The notes: generated by a model not told the origin, from the letters alone. Shown: positions 46,944 to 59,838, numbered from the stretch's first letter. The stretch: 64,000 nucleotides of DNA from JAJDNS01 sp963578825 (GCA_963578825.1 CAUZDW010000019.1:1-64000), one strand, 5' to 3'. Numbers and translations: made by a program.

Positions 46944-48563
46944 GGGCGCTCTTCTCCTTCGGTGGCGTGGCGTAGTCGTAGGCTTCTTCGGTGACGGTGG
47001 GCGTCTCGTCGAAGTTGTGGGCCGGCGGCGGAGAGGTCGTCGTCCACTCGAGGCCCTTGGCCTTCCAGGGGTTGTTGCCCGCCGGACGGCCCTTGAAGAC
47101 GGAATAGGTCAGGTAGGAGAACGGGAAGAGATACCCGAACCCCAGGATCGTGGCTCCGGCGGTCGAGAGCACGTTCAGCACCTGGAACTCCTCGGGATAG
47201 ACGTGGTAGCGCCGGGGCATGCCCACGTAGCCGAGAAAGAACTGGGGAAAGAACGTCAGGTTGAAGCCCACGAAGATGAGCAGCGACGACACCTTGCCCC
47301 AGGCCTCGAGGTAACGGCGACCGGTGATCTTGGGCCACCAGAAGTGAAGGCCTCCCAGGTATCCCATGATCGCGCCACCCACCATGATGTAGTGGAAGTG
47401 CGCCACGATGAAGTACGTGTCGGTGAGATGCACGTCGGTCCCCAGGTTGCCGAGGAACAGGCCCGTCAGCCCGCCGATCAGGAAGAGCCCGATGAAGCAG
47501 AAGACGTAGATCATCGGAGTGTCCCACTGGACCGAGCCCTTGTAGAGCGTGGCGGTCCAGTTGAAGGTCTTGATGGCGGACGGAACGGCGACGAGGTAGG
47601 TCAGGGCCGAGAAGACCATGGCGGAGTAGACCGCCATCCCGGACACGTACATGTGGTGCGCCCAGACCAGGAACCCGATGACGGCGATGGCAAGGCTCGA
47701 CATGGCGATGAAGCTGTACCCGAAGATGCGCTTCCTCGAGAAACACGTGATGAGCTCGCTGATGACCCCCATCGCGGGCAGGATCATGATGTAGACGGCG
47801 GGGTGGGAGTAGAACCAGAACAGGTGCTGGAAGAGGATGGGATCTCCGCCGCGATTCGGGTCGAAGAAACCGAAGTGGAAGATCCGCTCGAGGGCCACGA
47901 GGAGGATGGTGACTGCCACCACCGGCGTGCCGAGGACCTGGATGATCGAGGTGGCATAGTGCGCCCAGACGAAGAGCGGCATCCGGAACCAGGTCATCCC
48001 CGGGGCTCGCATGGTGTGAATGGTCACGATGAAGTTGAGGCCCGTCAGGATCGAGGAGAACCCAGTGACGAAGACACCCACGACGGCGATCACCACGTTG
48101 CTCTGGGCGTAGACCGTGCTGTAGGGCGTGTAGAAGGTCCACCCCGTATCGAGCCCCCCGGCCAGGAGCGCGTAGAGCGTGATCGCAGCCCCGAAGACGT
48201 AGATGTACCAGCTCAGGAGGTTGATCCGCGGAAATGCCAGGTCCCGGGCCCCGATCATGAGGGGGATCAGGAAGTTGCCGAGCGTCGCGGGGATCGACGG
48301 GATCAGGAAGAAGAACACCATGATCACGCCGTGAGCCGTGAAGGCCTTGTTGTAGGTCTCGGCGGACATGTGGGAGCCGTCGGGAACGAGGAGATTCCAG
48401 CGGACGAGAGCCGCGTAGAAGCTTCCCAGCGCGAACATCGCCGTGATCGAGATGAGGTACAGGACGGCGATCCGCTTGTGGTCCGTCGTGAGCAGCCAGG
48501 ACCGCCAGCCGTAGCCGGCGTTCAGGTAGTGCTTCTCGGGCAGCGTGGGGGCCTGGGTCGTCA

Positions 48564-48567
<4 letters not shown>
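46936..48567 (-). CDS. ctaD: caa3 oxidase subunit I (A2-type)
   Basis: 543 residues. Ligands: H79 (TAHGVIMVFF), H255 and Y259 (YSHPAVY), H304-H305 (WAHHMY) and the HFHY pair. Alanine replaces the A1 glutamate and the alternative YS pair is at 253-254, making this an A2-type oxidase. The K-pathway lysine is present (VPSAIKTFNW, K333), in contrast to the other subunit I in this window. D109 of the D pathway is in ARDLAFPRINLL. It overlaps ctaC by 4 bp. Confidence 0.95.
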
Positions 48568-49526
<959 letters not shown>

Positions 49527-49530
49527 CGCT

Positions 49531-50379
49531 TCAAGAAGGAGTGCCCTCGGAGCCCGGCGGGGGGGCCTGCACCCGGGGCCTCAGGGTCATCGAGAGGATG
49601 AAGGCGACCAGGAGACCGACGGTCAGGAGCCCGCCGACCCGCACGACGTTGAGGATCGAAGCGCTGTAGCGGCCCCTCGAGGGGTCGTACTGGAAGCAGT
49701 AGAGGAGCACCTGGTCGATGGGGTTCCCGATCCGGCCGCCGCCGGAATCGACCAGGGCGAGCCGCATGTCCTTCGGGGAGTACTCGACCCCGAAGAGATA
49801 GTGGGAGATCACGCCTTCCGGCGTCACGATCACGATCCCGGCAGGATGAGCGAACTGCTGCGTGTTCTCGTCCCAGACGTAACGAAACCCCACCGCCTGG
49901 GTCAGCGATTCGATGGCGGACGCGTCGCCGGTCAGGAAGTGCCACCCCTGGGCGCCCTCCTTCCGGTCGTACTGCGTCATGTAGGCCTTCTTCTTGGCCG
50001 CGGCCAGAGCCGGCGTCTCGCCGGGATCGAAGCTGACGGTGAGAACCTCGAACTCCTGACCGGGCACGAACGACAACACCTTGAGGGCTCGCGCCAGGCC
50101 GTTCAGGCTCAGCGTGCACAGCATGGGGCAATCGTAGTAGACGAGGCTCAGGACCACCGGCCGGTCCCTGAAGTAGTCTCCGAGACGCACCTCTTCACCG
50201 GCCTCGTCACGGAAGACGGCATCGAGTGGGACCGCTCCCCCGAGCTTCTGGTCGAACCCGATCTCCCTGAGGATCACGGGGTCGCCGCTTCCCGGAGGGG
50301 GCGGGGCAGGTCCGAGCTGCGCCTGGACGACCGCCGGCGTGGCCAGCAGGACGAGGCCGAGCGCGAGGCGCAGGCTCAT
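49531..50379 (-). CDS. SCO1/SenC-family copper chaperone
   Basis: 282 residues. The signal peptide ALGLVLLATPAVVQAQ precedes a thioredoxin fold with the copper site YYDCPMLC and the distal histidine in FAHPAGIVIVT. A C-terminal membrane helix follows (GGLLTVGLLVAFILSM). It delivers copper to the CuA site of subunit II, encoded next. Its ATG overlaps the preceding small gene by 4 bp. Confidence 0.92.
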   Translation of the reverse strand: MSLRLALGLVLLATPAVVQAQLGPAPPPPGSGDPVILREIGFDQKLGGAVPLDAVFRDEAGEEVRLGDYFRDRPVVLSLVYYDCPMLCTLSLNGLARALKVLSFVPGQEFEVLTVSFDPGETPALAAAKKKAYMTQYDRKEGAQGWHFLTGDASAIESLTQAVGFRYVWDENTQQFAHPAGIVIVTPEGVISHYLFGVEYSPKDMRLALVDSGGGRIGNPIDQVLLYCFQYDPSRGRYSASILNVVRVGGLLTVGLLVAFILSMTLRPRVQAPPPGSEGTPS

Positions 50380-50792
50380 GGTGCGTCCTCCTCTTCCCCG
50401 TCGTCCTCGGGCAGCGAGAAGGCCGGGAGCCCCCGCTCGGCAACGAGGCGCATCGCCTCCGCCACGGGGATCCGAACGACCCCACGCTCCTTGTCGACCC
50501 AGGCGTAGCTCTCCAGGATCCCGTCTTCCTGGGCACGGAACGCCTCGATGTCCAGCTCGGGCTTCACCTGGAGCCGGGGCCCGGAGGGCTCGAGGGCGCC
50601 AGGCTCGGTGGCGAGCACATAGGCCGCGGGCGCCTGGGCTGCGGTCTCACGCTTCGAGAGGAGGTTGTAGAGCGGCTTCACCAGGAAGGCCACGACCACC
50701 ATAACCGCGAGGATCCAGAAGCCGAACCAGAAGCTCGAGCGCTCGTTGATGTCGCGCTTCTCGAAGCGGACGCCGTTCGGGGAATCGCTCAT
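50376..50792 (-). CDS. small single-helix protein between actF and SCO
   Basis: 138 residues. One membrane helix (FWFGFWILAVMVVVAFLVKP) follows a short cytoplasmic N-terminus. The remainder is acidic and probably periplasmic, with a segment ILESYAWVDKERGVVRIPVAEAMRL resembling the short domain seen in other ACIII/oxidase operons. No haem or metal motif. It overlaps both actF and SCO by 4 bp and is therefore an integral part of the operon; perhaps an accessory subunit. Confidence 0.75.
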   Translation of the reverse strand: MSDSPNGVRFEKRDINERSSFWFGFWILAVMVVVAFLVKPLYNLLSKRETAAQAPAAYVLATEPGALEPSGPRLQVKPELDIEAFRAQEDGILESYAWVDKERGVVRIPVAEAMRLVAERGLPAFSLPEDDGEEEDAP

Positions 50793-51997
50793 GGGGTCGC
50801 CGCCTCGCCGCTCCCGGACAGCAGCGCGCGCACCGCAGGCTCTCCCACGGGGAGAATGGGGCTCTTCCGAAGCTGGCGGCCAAACAGAGCGAGCCACAGC
50901 CCGCCGAGACCGAGGGCGGCAGCCAGATCCATCCAGTGCACCCTCAGGGGCGCCATCCCGTGGCCCTGGGAGAGCAGATCGGGTGCGATCAGCCAGAAGA
51001 GGTCCACGAGCTGCATGACGAGCATGAGCGCGGCGACGAGCCCGAGCCTCTTCGCGTTGCGCTTGAGGTCCCGGGAGAGGAGGAGTGCGAACGGGAGAGC
51101 GAAGTGGAACAGCAGCAGCACGACGGCCACCGCACCCCAGGCTCCCTCCAGGCGGTGGATGTAGAACGGAGTCTCCTCGCTGATGTTGCCCGACCAGACG
51201 ATCAGGAACTGCGAGAAGTTGACGTATCCCCAGAACATCGTGAACGCCAGCAACAGCTTGCCCAGATCGTGGACGGTTCCCGGACGAAGGGCCTCGCTCA
51301 TGGGCGGTTCTCCCGCGACGAACGCCATCAGGACGATCGTGAACGAGAGCGCGGAGAGCACCCACCCTACGATGAAGAGCACTCCGTACATCGTCGAGAA
51401 CCAGTGGGGGGCCAGCGACATGCCCCAGTCGATGGCGGCGAAGGTGATGGTGCCGGCGAGAGCCACCAGGCCGACACCGGAGACGCTCCGGAGGCGCTTT
51501 CCTCGTGCCGCGTCGATGCCGTCGTCCTGCTGAACGGACCAGCGGCTGAGCACGGTGGCGAGGACGGTCCACACCGTGAAGTAGAGCGCGGCCCGGACCA
51601 GGAAGAAGGGCACGTTGAGGTAGGCGACCTTGCTCTGGATGATCGGGTCGGCAGCCACCACCTCGGGCCGTGCCCAGACGTAGAGCGAGCCCAGCCCGAG
51701 GAGGACGGGCAGGAACAGGATCGCCATGAACGGAATCGTGCGTGCTGCTGCCTCGTGAAAGCGCCGGGGCACGATTCCCCACAGCCCCCCGGTCAGGTGG
51801 TTCAGCATGGCAAGGCCAAGGCACCCGACCGCTACGCCGAGCCAGAACAGCCACCCGAACAGGTACGAGCGCAGGAACTGGTCCCGCTCGACGAAGAAGC
51901 CCACGACCAGCCCGAGCCCGAAAACGAGCCCGGTCGAGAGCCCGGCTCGCTCGAGGCGGCCGATCGAGGGCGGCATGGGAAGCACGGGGGCGGCCAT
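50789..51997 (-). CDS. actF: Alternative Complex III subunit ActF
   Basis: 402 residues, about ten helices, NrfD/ActC-like but more divergent. Characteristic segments are GGLWGIVPRRFHEAAARTIPFM, WGMSLAPHWFSTMYGVLFIVGW and FWGYVNFSQFLIVWSGNI. It is a quinol-side membrane subunit. Its ATG overlaps the actE stop as TGATG. Confidence 0.9.
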   Translation of the reverse strand: MAAPVLPMPPSIGRLERAGLSTGLVFGLGLVVGFFVERDQFLRSYLFGWLFWLGVAVGCLGLAMLNHLTGGLWGIVPRRFHEAAARTIPFMAILFLPVLLGLGSLYVWARPEVVAADPIIQSKVAYLNVPFFLVRAALYFTVWTVLATVLSRWSVQQDDGIDAARGKRLRSVSGVGLVALAGTITFAAIDWGMSLAPHWFSTMYGVLFIVGWVLSALSFTIVLMAFVAGEPPMSEALRPGTVHDLGKLLLAFTMFWGYVNFSQFLIVWSGNISEETPFYIHRLEGAWGAVAVVLLLFHFALPFALLLSRDLKRNAKRLGLVAALMLVMQLVDLFWLIAPDLLSQGHGMAPLRVHWMDLAAALGLGGLWLALFGRQLRKSPILPVGEPAVRALLSGSGEAATP

Positions 51998-52617
51998 CAG
52001 TGGCGCTCCTCCGCACCGGTCGCGTCTTCGGCATCCACCGGCAGCAAGCTCGCTTCGAGCTCACTCTCGTGCCCGGCGGGCACGTCGGTGAAGGAGGCAT
52101 GCTGGCTGAGCTGCAGGGCACGGACGTACGCTGCGATCGCCCAGCGGTCCTCCACGGGCACCTGCATGGCGTAGTCGGACATGGCGCCGAAACCATTGGA
52201 CATCACGTCGAAGTAGTAACCGATCGGCGCCTGCCGGAGCCGATCGATGTGGAACGAGCTGGGCCGCTGGAAGCCCCGCTGCACGATGACGCCGTCTCCT
52301 CTTCCCGTGCGTCCGTGGCACGGTGAGCAGAAGACACCGAACTCGCCCCGGCCCCGCTCGAGGAGAGCGGCCGTGACCGGTAGGGGCATCTCCGTCACGA
52401 ACTCGTCTTCAGACATGGACATCCCGGTGTAGAGCGGATCGCCTTCGTGCAGCGTCCCGCGGGCCACCGTCCCGTCCACGAGCGGCCGCATGGCGCGGCC
52501 GTCTGCGAAGAAATCGCTTCCGCGATAGGGCTTGTACTTCGGCTGGTCGTGCATGTCCTGGCGGCAGCCGAGGCCGGCGAGAGCGACGAGGGCCACGAGG
52601 GCGAGCCGGCGAGCCAT
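51997..52617 (-). CDS. actE: Alternative Complex III cytochrome c subunit ActE
   Basis: 206 residues. The lipoprotein signal ends ALAGLGC. The monohaem c domain has CSPCHGRTGRGDG and distal MSDYAMQVPVEDRWAI. It carries electrons out of ACIII towards the caa3 subunit II cytochrome. Both ends overlap the neighbouring genes as TGATG. Confidence 0.92.
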   Translation of the reverse strand: MARRLALVALVALAGLGCRQDMHDQPKYKPYRGSDFFADGRAMRPLVDGTVARGTLHEGDPLYTGMSMSEDEFVTEMPLPVTAALLERGRGEFGVFCSPCHGRTGRGDGVIVQRGFQRPSSFHIDRLRQAPIGYYFDVMSNGFGAMSDYAMQVPVEDRWAIAAYVRALQLSQHASFTDVPAGHESELEASLLPVDAEDATGAEERH

Positions 52618-53143
52618 CACTCCTCCGCCTCCGAGACGTCTCCGCCGAGGCCCGCGAGGACCTTCCGCACCGACTCCCGATCGAACCTCGGGTCCGCGGC
52701 CTCGATGCACAGGAAGAAGCTGTCGCTGCTCGCGGCGGAGAAGTTCCGTGCGTTGAACACGGGGTGGTAGGGCCGGGGCAGCCCGTTCAGGGCCAGCATG
52801 CCCAGGACGGCGGAGAGCGCGGCGAGCAGGACCGTGGTTTCGAAGCTCGGAATGACGAAGGCGGGCCAGGCGTTGAAGGGCCGGCCCCCGATGTTCATCG
52901 GGTACTGGATCACCGAGGTCCAATACTGCAAGCCCCAGCCGCCGGCCAGGCCCACGATCCCGCCGGCAAGGACGATCTTCGGGAGATGGGAGCGGCCCAG
53001 GTGCAGCGCCTCGAAGACCTCCTCGATGGGGTAGGGGGTGTAGGCGTCGACCTTCGTGTAGCCCGCGGCGTGGACCTCGCGAGCCGCCTTCACGAGCTCG
53101 CCCGGCGAGCCGAACTCGGCCACCAAGCCGTAGAGAGGCCGGC

Positions 53144-53147
<4 letters not shown>
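52617..53147 (-). CDS. actD: Alternative Complex III subunit ActD
   Basis: 176 residues. A soluble N-terminal part with YGLVAEFGSPGELVKAAREV and YTPYPIEEVFEALHLG, then two membrane helices (KIVLAGGIVGLAGGWGLQY; PSFETTVLLAALSAVLGML) and the ending PYHPVFN. These are standard ActD features. It overlaps actC by 4 bp. Confidence 0.92.
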
Positions 53148-54506
<1,359 letters not shown>

Positions 54507-54514
<8 letters not shown>

Positions 54515-57500
54515 GGTGCCGCGGGGACGAGGCCTCCGAAGGGATCTCCGGGTTCGGGTTGCGGACCGCGGCAAGGTAGGTGGTCCGCGGCCGCGTCTGC
54601 AGCTCCTCGAGCAACCCGTAGTTGCGCGGGCTCGCCTTCCACTTCGAGACGTTGCTCTCGGGATCGTTCACGTCTCCGAAGACGATGGCCTGGGCCGGGC
54701 AGGCCGCCTCGCACGCGGTCCGGATCTCTCCGTCGCGGATCGGGCGGCCTTCGTTTCCGGAGTCGATCCGGGCCCGGCTGATGCGCTGCACGCAGTACGT
54801 GCACTTCTCCATGACGCCGCGGGAGCGCACGGTGACCTCGGGGTTGCGCATCATCTTGAAGGTGGGGGTGTCCCAGTCCTGGTACAGGAAGAAGTTGAAC
54901 CGCCGAACCTTGTAGGGACAGTTGTTCGAGCAGTACCGCGTCCCTACGCAGCGGTTGTAGACCATCTCGTTGAGGCCCTCCTCGCTGTGGACGGTGGCGG
55001 CCACGGGACAGACCACCTCGCAGGGGGCCTGCTCGCAGTGCATGCACACAATGGGCTGGTGGAAGGTCTCGGGGCTCTCGGGGGGGCCCTGGTAATAGCG
55101 ATCCACCCGGATCCAGTGCATCTCCCGACCGCGGCCCACCTGCTCCTTTCCGACGACGGGGACGTTGTTCTCGGACTGGCACGCGGTGACGCAGGCATTG
55201 CAGCCGACGCAGGCGCTCATGTCGATGGCCATTCCCCAGGCCCGCCCGGGATACTCGTGGGGGGGGTACATGGACAGCTCGGGCTTCGGCTCGTGCCCCA
55301 TGTGCTCGAAGACGTGGGGGTCCGCCGCGACCTCGTCGAGGGTCGCCGAGCGCACGATGTGCCGGTCGGCCGCTGCCTGATTTGCGGTGTTTTCGATGGT
55401 CCAGTGATCCTGCGTGCAGGCCATGAGCATCGTCTCGCCGGTCCGCGCCACCTCCAGACCGGTGCCGAACCAGCGCGCCTGGCTCGTGCGGAGCGCGTAG
55501 GCGTTCGACCCGGCGCCGTCGCCGACTCGTCCCGCACGGGTGCGCCCATAGCCCAGGTGGAGTGTCACGGAGTCGTCCGGGTGACCGGGGAGGATCCAGC
55601 CCGGTGCCTTGAGCACGCGGCCGCCCAGGCGGAGCTCGACGACGTCGGTGACGTGGCCCGCTCCCGTCTCAACCGTCCGGAAGCCGCCGAGCTTCTGGGC
55701 CGTTGCGGGGCTCATGAGGGCGGCGTTGTCCCAGGTCAGCTTGGTCAATGGTCGCGGCAGCTCCTGCAGCCAGCCCAGGTTGGCGAAGCGTCCGTCGAAG
55801 ACGCCGTGATCGGCACGGAAGGCAATCTCCAGACCCGGGGTCGGCCCACCCTCGGGGGCCCGGGCCCAGTCGCCCACCGTCACGGACACGGCCTTTTCCT
55901 CAAAGGCCGTACCGGCTACGACCCCGTCGTGCAGAGCGCGGCTCCACGCCTTTTCGAAGTCGTCACCCTCGCCGCCGCCGAGCACGTCCATCCAGTGCTC
56001 GCGGACAATCTCGTACCCCTTGGGCTCGGACCCTTCGATGAACGCGGCCACGAGCTCGTGTATCGAGAGCCCGCCGTAGAGCGGGGCGATCAAGGGCTGG
56101 ACAATCGAGACGGTGCCACAGGCGGCCCGGGCATCGCTCCAGCTCTCCAGGGGGTGGGCCGCCGGGAGATGCCATTGGCACAGCACCGCGGTCTCGTCCA
56201 GATACAGGCCGTGGTGGATGCGAAGCGGGACACGCTCGAGGGCCTCGGCGAACCCAAGGTCGGCAGGGGCAGCATAAACCGGGTTCGCGCCTGTGACGAC
56301 CAGCATCTCGACGCGACCGGCGTTCATGTCGGCAACGAGATCCTGAAGCGTCCCGTCGGAGGCCGCATCGGCGGGCTCTGTGTAGACGACGGTGGTGCCC
56401 ACGGCGCCCAGCGCCTCGTTGATCGCGTGTGCGATGGCATGAACGGCCGGGGGCTGCGTCTCGCCGGCCAGGACGATCGCGCGAGCGCCGGCACGCTCGA
56501 GGTCCTTCGCGAGGGGGGCCACCCACGGGTGGTCGACGCCGCCTTCGACGCCGATGCCAAGCCCCGCCGCCACCGCCCGGGCAAAACCCTCGATGGCGGA
56601 GCTCTTGAGGGCGAGGCGGTGGTCGGCGGACGCACCCGTCGACGTGGGTGAGCCTTCGACGACGTAGAGACGATTCATCTCCGGCTTCAGCGGGTCGACC
56701 TTGCGTCGGGCGGCATACTCGCGCACGAGACGGAGGCTCGCCGGATGGCTCGACACGAAGTCGGCTTCGAGGCTCAGGATGACGTCGGCGTTCTCGAAGC
56801 GGTACTGGGGCTCCACCGCTTCGCCGAAAGCCAGGGTCGCGCCCGCGCGGACGTTGTCGCGATCCGCTGGCTCCCAGCTCACCCACTGCGCCTCCGGCAG
56901 CTCGGCCCGGAGGGCCTCTCTCTGGGCGGCGAGGGTGGGCGACGTCATCCGCCCGGAGAGAATCCGCAGACCGGCACCGCCTGCCTCCCCCAGCGGCTCT
57001 AGCGCCTGCCCAAGGGCCGCCCGAAAGGCGCCCCACGTGCGCTCCTGACCCAGGTGGCGGACGGTCCCGGAACGGTCCGGGTCGTACAGGCCGAGGACGT
57101 GGGCCTGCCCGAAAACGTCGGTCGCGCCGAGGCTTTGCGGGTGGTCGGGGTTTCCCTCGATCTTCGTCGGCCGCCCCTCGTTGCTCTCCACCAGGATGCC
57201 CCGGGCGTAGCCGTCGTGGGAGGCGGCAGTGGCGAAGAAGAGCGGACGGCCCGGCACCATGTGCTCGGGCTGTCTCACGTAGGGGAAGATCGTCTCCTCC
57301 GGCTGCTTCGTACACGCGGTGAGCCCGGCCAGGGCCAGCGACGCGCCCATGAGCGTCAGAAACTCGCGCCGGCCCTTCGCGTCTTCGAAGGACGACGCCT
57401 GCTCGGGAAACTCACGGTGGAGAAACTCCAGGAAGCCGGGAGTCTCGGCGAGCTCGTCGAGGCTCTTCCAGTAGCGCCGCTGGGCGCCGCCGCCGGGACG

Positions 57501-57554
57501 GCGGCGGACTCCCTCGAGAGTGACGGGCACGGCGGGGATGTGATCGTGGCTCAT
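54507..57554 (-). CDS. actB: Alternative Complex III subunit ActB (Mo-bis-PGD-like + FeS)
   Basis: 1015 residues. A Tat/lipoprotein-type leader (RREFLTLMGASLALAGLTAC, 62-81) precedes a molybdopterin-oxidoreductase-like domain without the usual cofactor ligands. The C-terminal quarter is a polyferredoxin with CVGCNACVTACQSENN, CMHCEQAPCEVVCP, CVGTRYCSNNCPYK and CTYCVQRI, ligating three 4Fe-4S and one 3Fe-4S clusters in the family. It passes electrons from the quinol site to the haem subunits. Its ATG overlaps the actA stop by 4 bp. Confidence 0.95.
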
Positions 57555-58204
57555 CGGTGGCACGTGGAGCAGGAAACCTGCGGGTCGACGTCGTACTCCA
57601 GGGCGAGGCGTCGACCCAGCTCCAGCTGGTCGGGCGGGGTCTCGTAGGTGATGTCGTAAACCTCGCTCCTGGGGCGGAGGAACCTCTCGGGCTCCCGGTG
57701 ACACTCGAGGCACCACTCCATGAGCAGCGAGGGCTCCTGCCAGATGTAGGGCATCTGATCCACGCGCCCATGGCAGGTGGAGCACCCCACACCGTTGTTC
57801 ACATGGGCGCTGTGGTCAAAATAGACGAAGTCGGGAAGGTCGTAGACCTTGACCCACTCGATGGACTTACCGGTCCGCCAGCTCTCGCGCACCGGCTCGA
57901 GTGCCGGGGCCTGGTTCCAGATCTGGGAATGGCAGTTCATGCAGGTCTTGGTCGGAGGGATCCCGGCGAGGGCGGACCTGTCGACCGTGGAGTGGCAGTA
58001 GCGGCACTCGATTCCCATGCTGCCCACGTGGTGCGCGTGGTAGAAGGGCACCGGCTGGTCGCGCGCCTCGTGCTGGCGCGTGGCGTAGGACGAACGCGGG
58101 AGCACGAAGAGAACCAGAACGAGTCCGACCGCGGCTGCGAGCGCGCCGACAGCGAGGCTGATCCTCGCGATCGAGTTGGCGGCGGGGTGAAAAACCTGGG
58201 ACAT
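57551..58204 (-). CDS. actA: Alternative Complex III pentahaem cytochrome c ActA
   Basis: 217 residues. One N-terminal helix (ISLAVGALAAAVGLVLVLFVL) anchors a periplasmic domain with five haem c motifs: CRYCH, CMNCH, CSTCH, CLECH, CSTCH. First gene of the 12-gene ACIII/caa3 operon. The ATG at 58204 gives the usual short cytoplasmic N-terminus; an upstream in-frame start would add an unconserved basic stretch. Confidence 0.94.
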   Translation of the reverse strand: MSQVFHPAANSIARISLAVGALAAAVGLVLVLFVLPRSSYATRQHEARDQPVPFYHAHHVGSMGIECRYCHSTVDRSALAGIPPTKTCMNCHSQIWNQAPALEPVRESWRTGKSIEWVKVYDLPDFVYFDHSAHVNNGVGCSTCHGRVDQMPYIWQEPSLLMEWCLECHREPERFLRPRSEVYDITYETPPDQLELGRRLALEYDVDPQVSCSTCHR

Positions 58205-58375
58205 TCTTCCGCTGCGCGATGGACCAGCCGTATGTCCTGCGTTCGAGCCCTTCTTCAAGCTTGCGCCTGGTGCCGGAGCAGGCTCGACAGCCTAGTACAC
58301 AGGCCCCAACCGGTCAACCAGATGCCCGGTCGATGGGCCTCGGTACCGGGCGCCGCGATGGGGCGGCCGAGTGCT

Positions 58376-58381
58376 ATACTC
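58376..58381 (+). promoter_or_regulatory. putative extended -10 for DUF507 operon
   Basis: TGCTATACT, an extended -10 (TGN before TATACT), lies 15 nt before the ATG at 58396. If used, the mRNA leader would be only a few nucleotides long. Confidence 0.4.
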
Positions 58382-58395
58382 CCCGCCCTGATCCC

Positions 58396-58674
58396 ATGCG
58401 CCTGTCCCCCGACGAGATCAACTACATCTCCCGAAAGATCGTAAAGGTCCTCACCGCCGACCGCCGTATCGAGGTCGACGACGCGGAGCAGGTCATCGAC
58501 GGCATCGCCCGCGTCATCGTCGAAGATCTGCAAATCGAAGACCGCCTCAACGAAGAGGTCCGCGAGGTCCTCGTCCAGCACTCGCAGCAGATGAACCGCT
58601 CGGACATCGCCTACTCGGACATGTTCAAGAAGGTGAAGCGCGAGCTCGCGAAGCAGAAGGGGATCATCCTTTGA
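58396..58674 (+). CDS. DUF507 family protein (first of pair)
   Basis: 92 residues, helical. MRLSPDEINYISRKIVKVL at the N-terminus and SQQMNRSDIAYSDMFKKVKR... near the end are the DUF507 pattern. Function is unknown. It overlaps its paralogue by 4 bp (TTGA). Confidence 0.88.
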   Translation: MRLSPDEINYISRKIVKVLTADRRIEVDDAEQVIDGIARVIVEDLQIEDRLNEEVREVLVQHSQQMNRSDIAYSDMFKKVKRELAKQKGIIL

Positions 58675-58958
58675 AGCTCTCTCGCGAGCGGATCCTCAAC
58701 ATGTCCCACCTCATTCTTCACTACATGAATGAAGAGGACGCCCTCGAGTACTTCGACGAGCCGCAGGAGATCCGCCAGACGATCGTCAAGATCATCTCCG
58801 ACGAGATGCACGCAGACGAGGTGATCGACGTCCTCGTCCGCCGCAAGATCGAGAGCCAGAAGCGCTCGATCCCGGAGGGGTCCGCCGAATGGGACGTCCT
58901 CTACCGGAAGTACTTCGAGGAAGAGGTCGCCCGGCACCGCAAGGTGATGCCCTACTAG
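58671..58958 (+). CDS. DUF507 family protein (second of pair)
   Basis: 95 residues, TTG start overlapping the previous stop. KLSRERILNMSHLILHYMN, then QTIVKIISDEMHADEVIDVL and AEWDVLYRKYFEEEVARHR match DUF507. The two genes are diverged tandem paralogues and the products probably form a heterodimer. Confidence 0.87.
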   Translation: MKLSRERILNMSHLILHYMNEEDALEYFDEPQEIRQTIVKIISDEMHADEVIDVLVRRKIESQKRSIPEGSAEWDVLYRKYFEEEVARHRKVMPY

Positions 58959-58973
58959 CTAGCTGGTCAGGGC

Positions 58974-59789
58974 TCAGCTTCCGCCCACGGTCACGGTGAA
59001 GACGACGCGCGCGCCGGGCTGACCGGCGAGGCGGAAGGCCACCTGGTCCGGTCCGATCTCCGCGACCTCCCCGGCGATGCCCCGGATGCTCCCGGGGCTC
59101 ACCCCGAGGGTCGAGAGATTGAACCGCCACACACCCGCGTGGCCCTCGGCGTCGACGAGCACCGCTTCGAAGCGGTGCTGGCCTGGCGGCAGGGCCAGGG
59201 ACTGGGCCGCGATCCCGGCTCCCGGGAACGAGGCCTGGGTGCCGTCGACGACGACCTGACCTCGTCCCCCCGCCACGTCGAGCTCGCTCACCCAGGTGCC
59301 CAGGCGACCCTCGGAGGGGCGTTGAGCTCCGCGGAAGCAGCCGCGACCGTCGAGGATAAGGTCGTCCACGACAACGTTGTCCGGGCTCACGTTGCCACAG
59401 TTGTCCTCGGCGCGAGCGCGGACGGCCCATTTTCGGTTTTCGAGGCTGCAGCTACTCGGAAAGGTCCAATTGATCGTGTAGGGAGACGTGGTGTCGGTGC
59501 CGATCAGGTTGTTCGGCCCGCAGATGCCGCCGATCATCTCTCCGTTGTGGTGAATCACCGTGTAACGGTCGATCCCCGGGAGGGCCTGGAAGGTCCAGCC
59601 AAAGACCCCGGAATAGAACCGCTTCACTGCTTCGACGTCGTGGGTGATCAGGTCGTGCCAGATGAACTTCCCGGGGATCCAATTGGTCGTTGGCTCCGCC
59701 GTCACCGGGGAGAGCCGAAGACCGGAGCAGCCGGCCACGACGAGGGACAATAGGACCGACAGCAGGACCAGGTGGCGACGCAGACTCAT
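58974..59789 (-). CDS. chimera: lipoprotein VOC half-domain + Ig/Fn3-like tail
   Basis: 271 residues. The lipoprotein signal ends LVVAGC. Residues ~36-92 are the first half of a glyoxalase/VOC domain (KFIWHDLITHDVEAVKRFYS, GVFGWTFQALPGIDRYTVIH). Without the second beta-alpha-beta module the sequence switches near residue 93 (about 59513) to an Ig/Fn3-like surface region (SPYTINWTFPSSCSLENRKW, RARAEDNCGNVSPDNVV, then QHRFEAVLVDAEGHAG). The VOC metal site cannot be complete. GGAGG lies upstream of the ATG. It is either a genuine fusion or a deletion/assembly chimera. Confidence 0.72.
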   Translation of the reverse strand: MSLRRHLVLLSVLLSLVVAGCSGLRLSPVTAEPTTNWIPGKFIWHDLITHDVEAVKRFYSGVFGWTFQALPGIDRYTVIHHNGEMIGGICGPNNLIGTDTTSPYTINWTFPSSCSLENRKWAVRARAEDNCGNVSPDNVVVDDLILDGRGCFRGAQRPSEGRLGTWVSELDVAGGRGQVVVDGTQASFPGAGIAAQSLALPPGQHRFEAVLVDAEGHAGVWRFNLSTLGVSPGSIRGIAGEVAEIGPDQVAFRLAGQPGARVVFTVTVGGS

Positions 59790-59838
59790 CCAGGAAACCT
59801 CCGAGAGACTCCCATTCTCACAGGCGAGAGGCCCCCCC

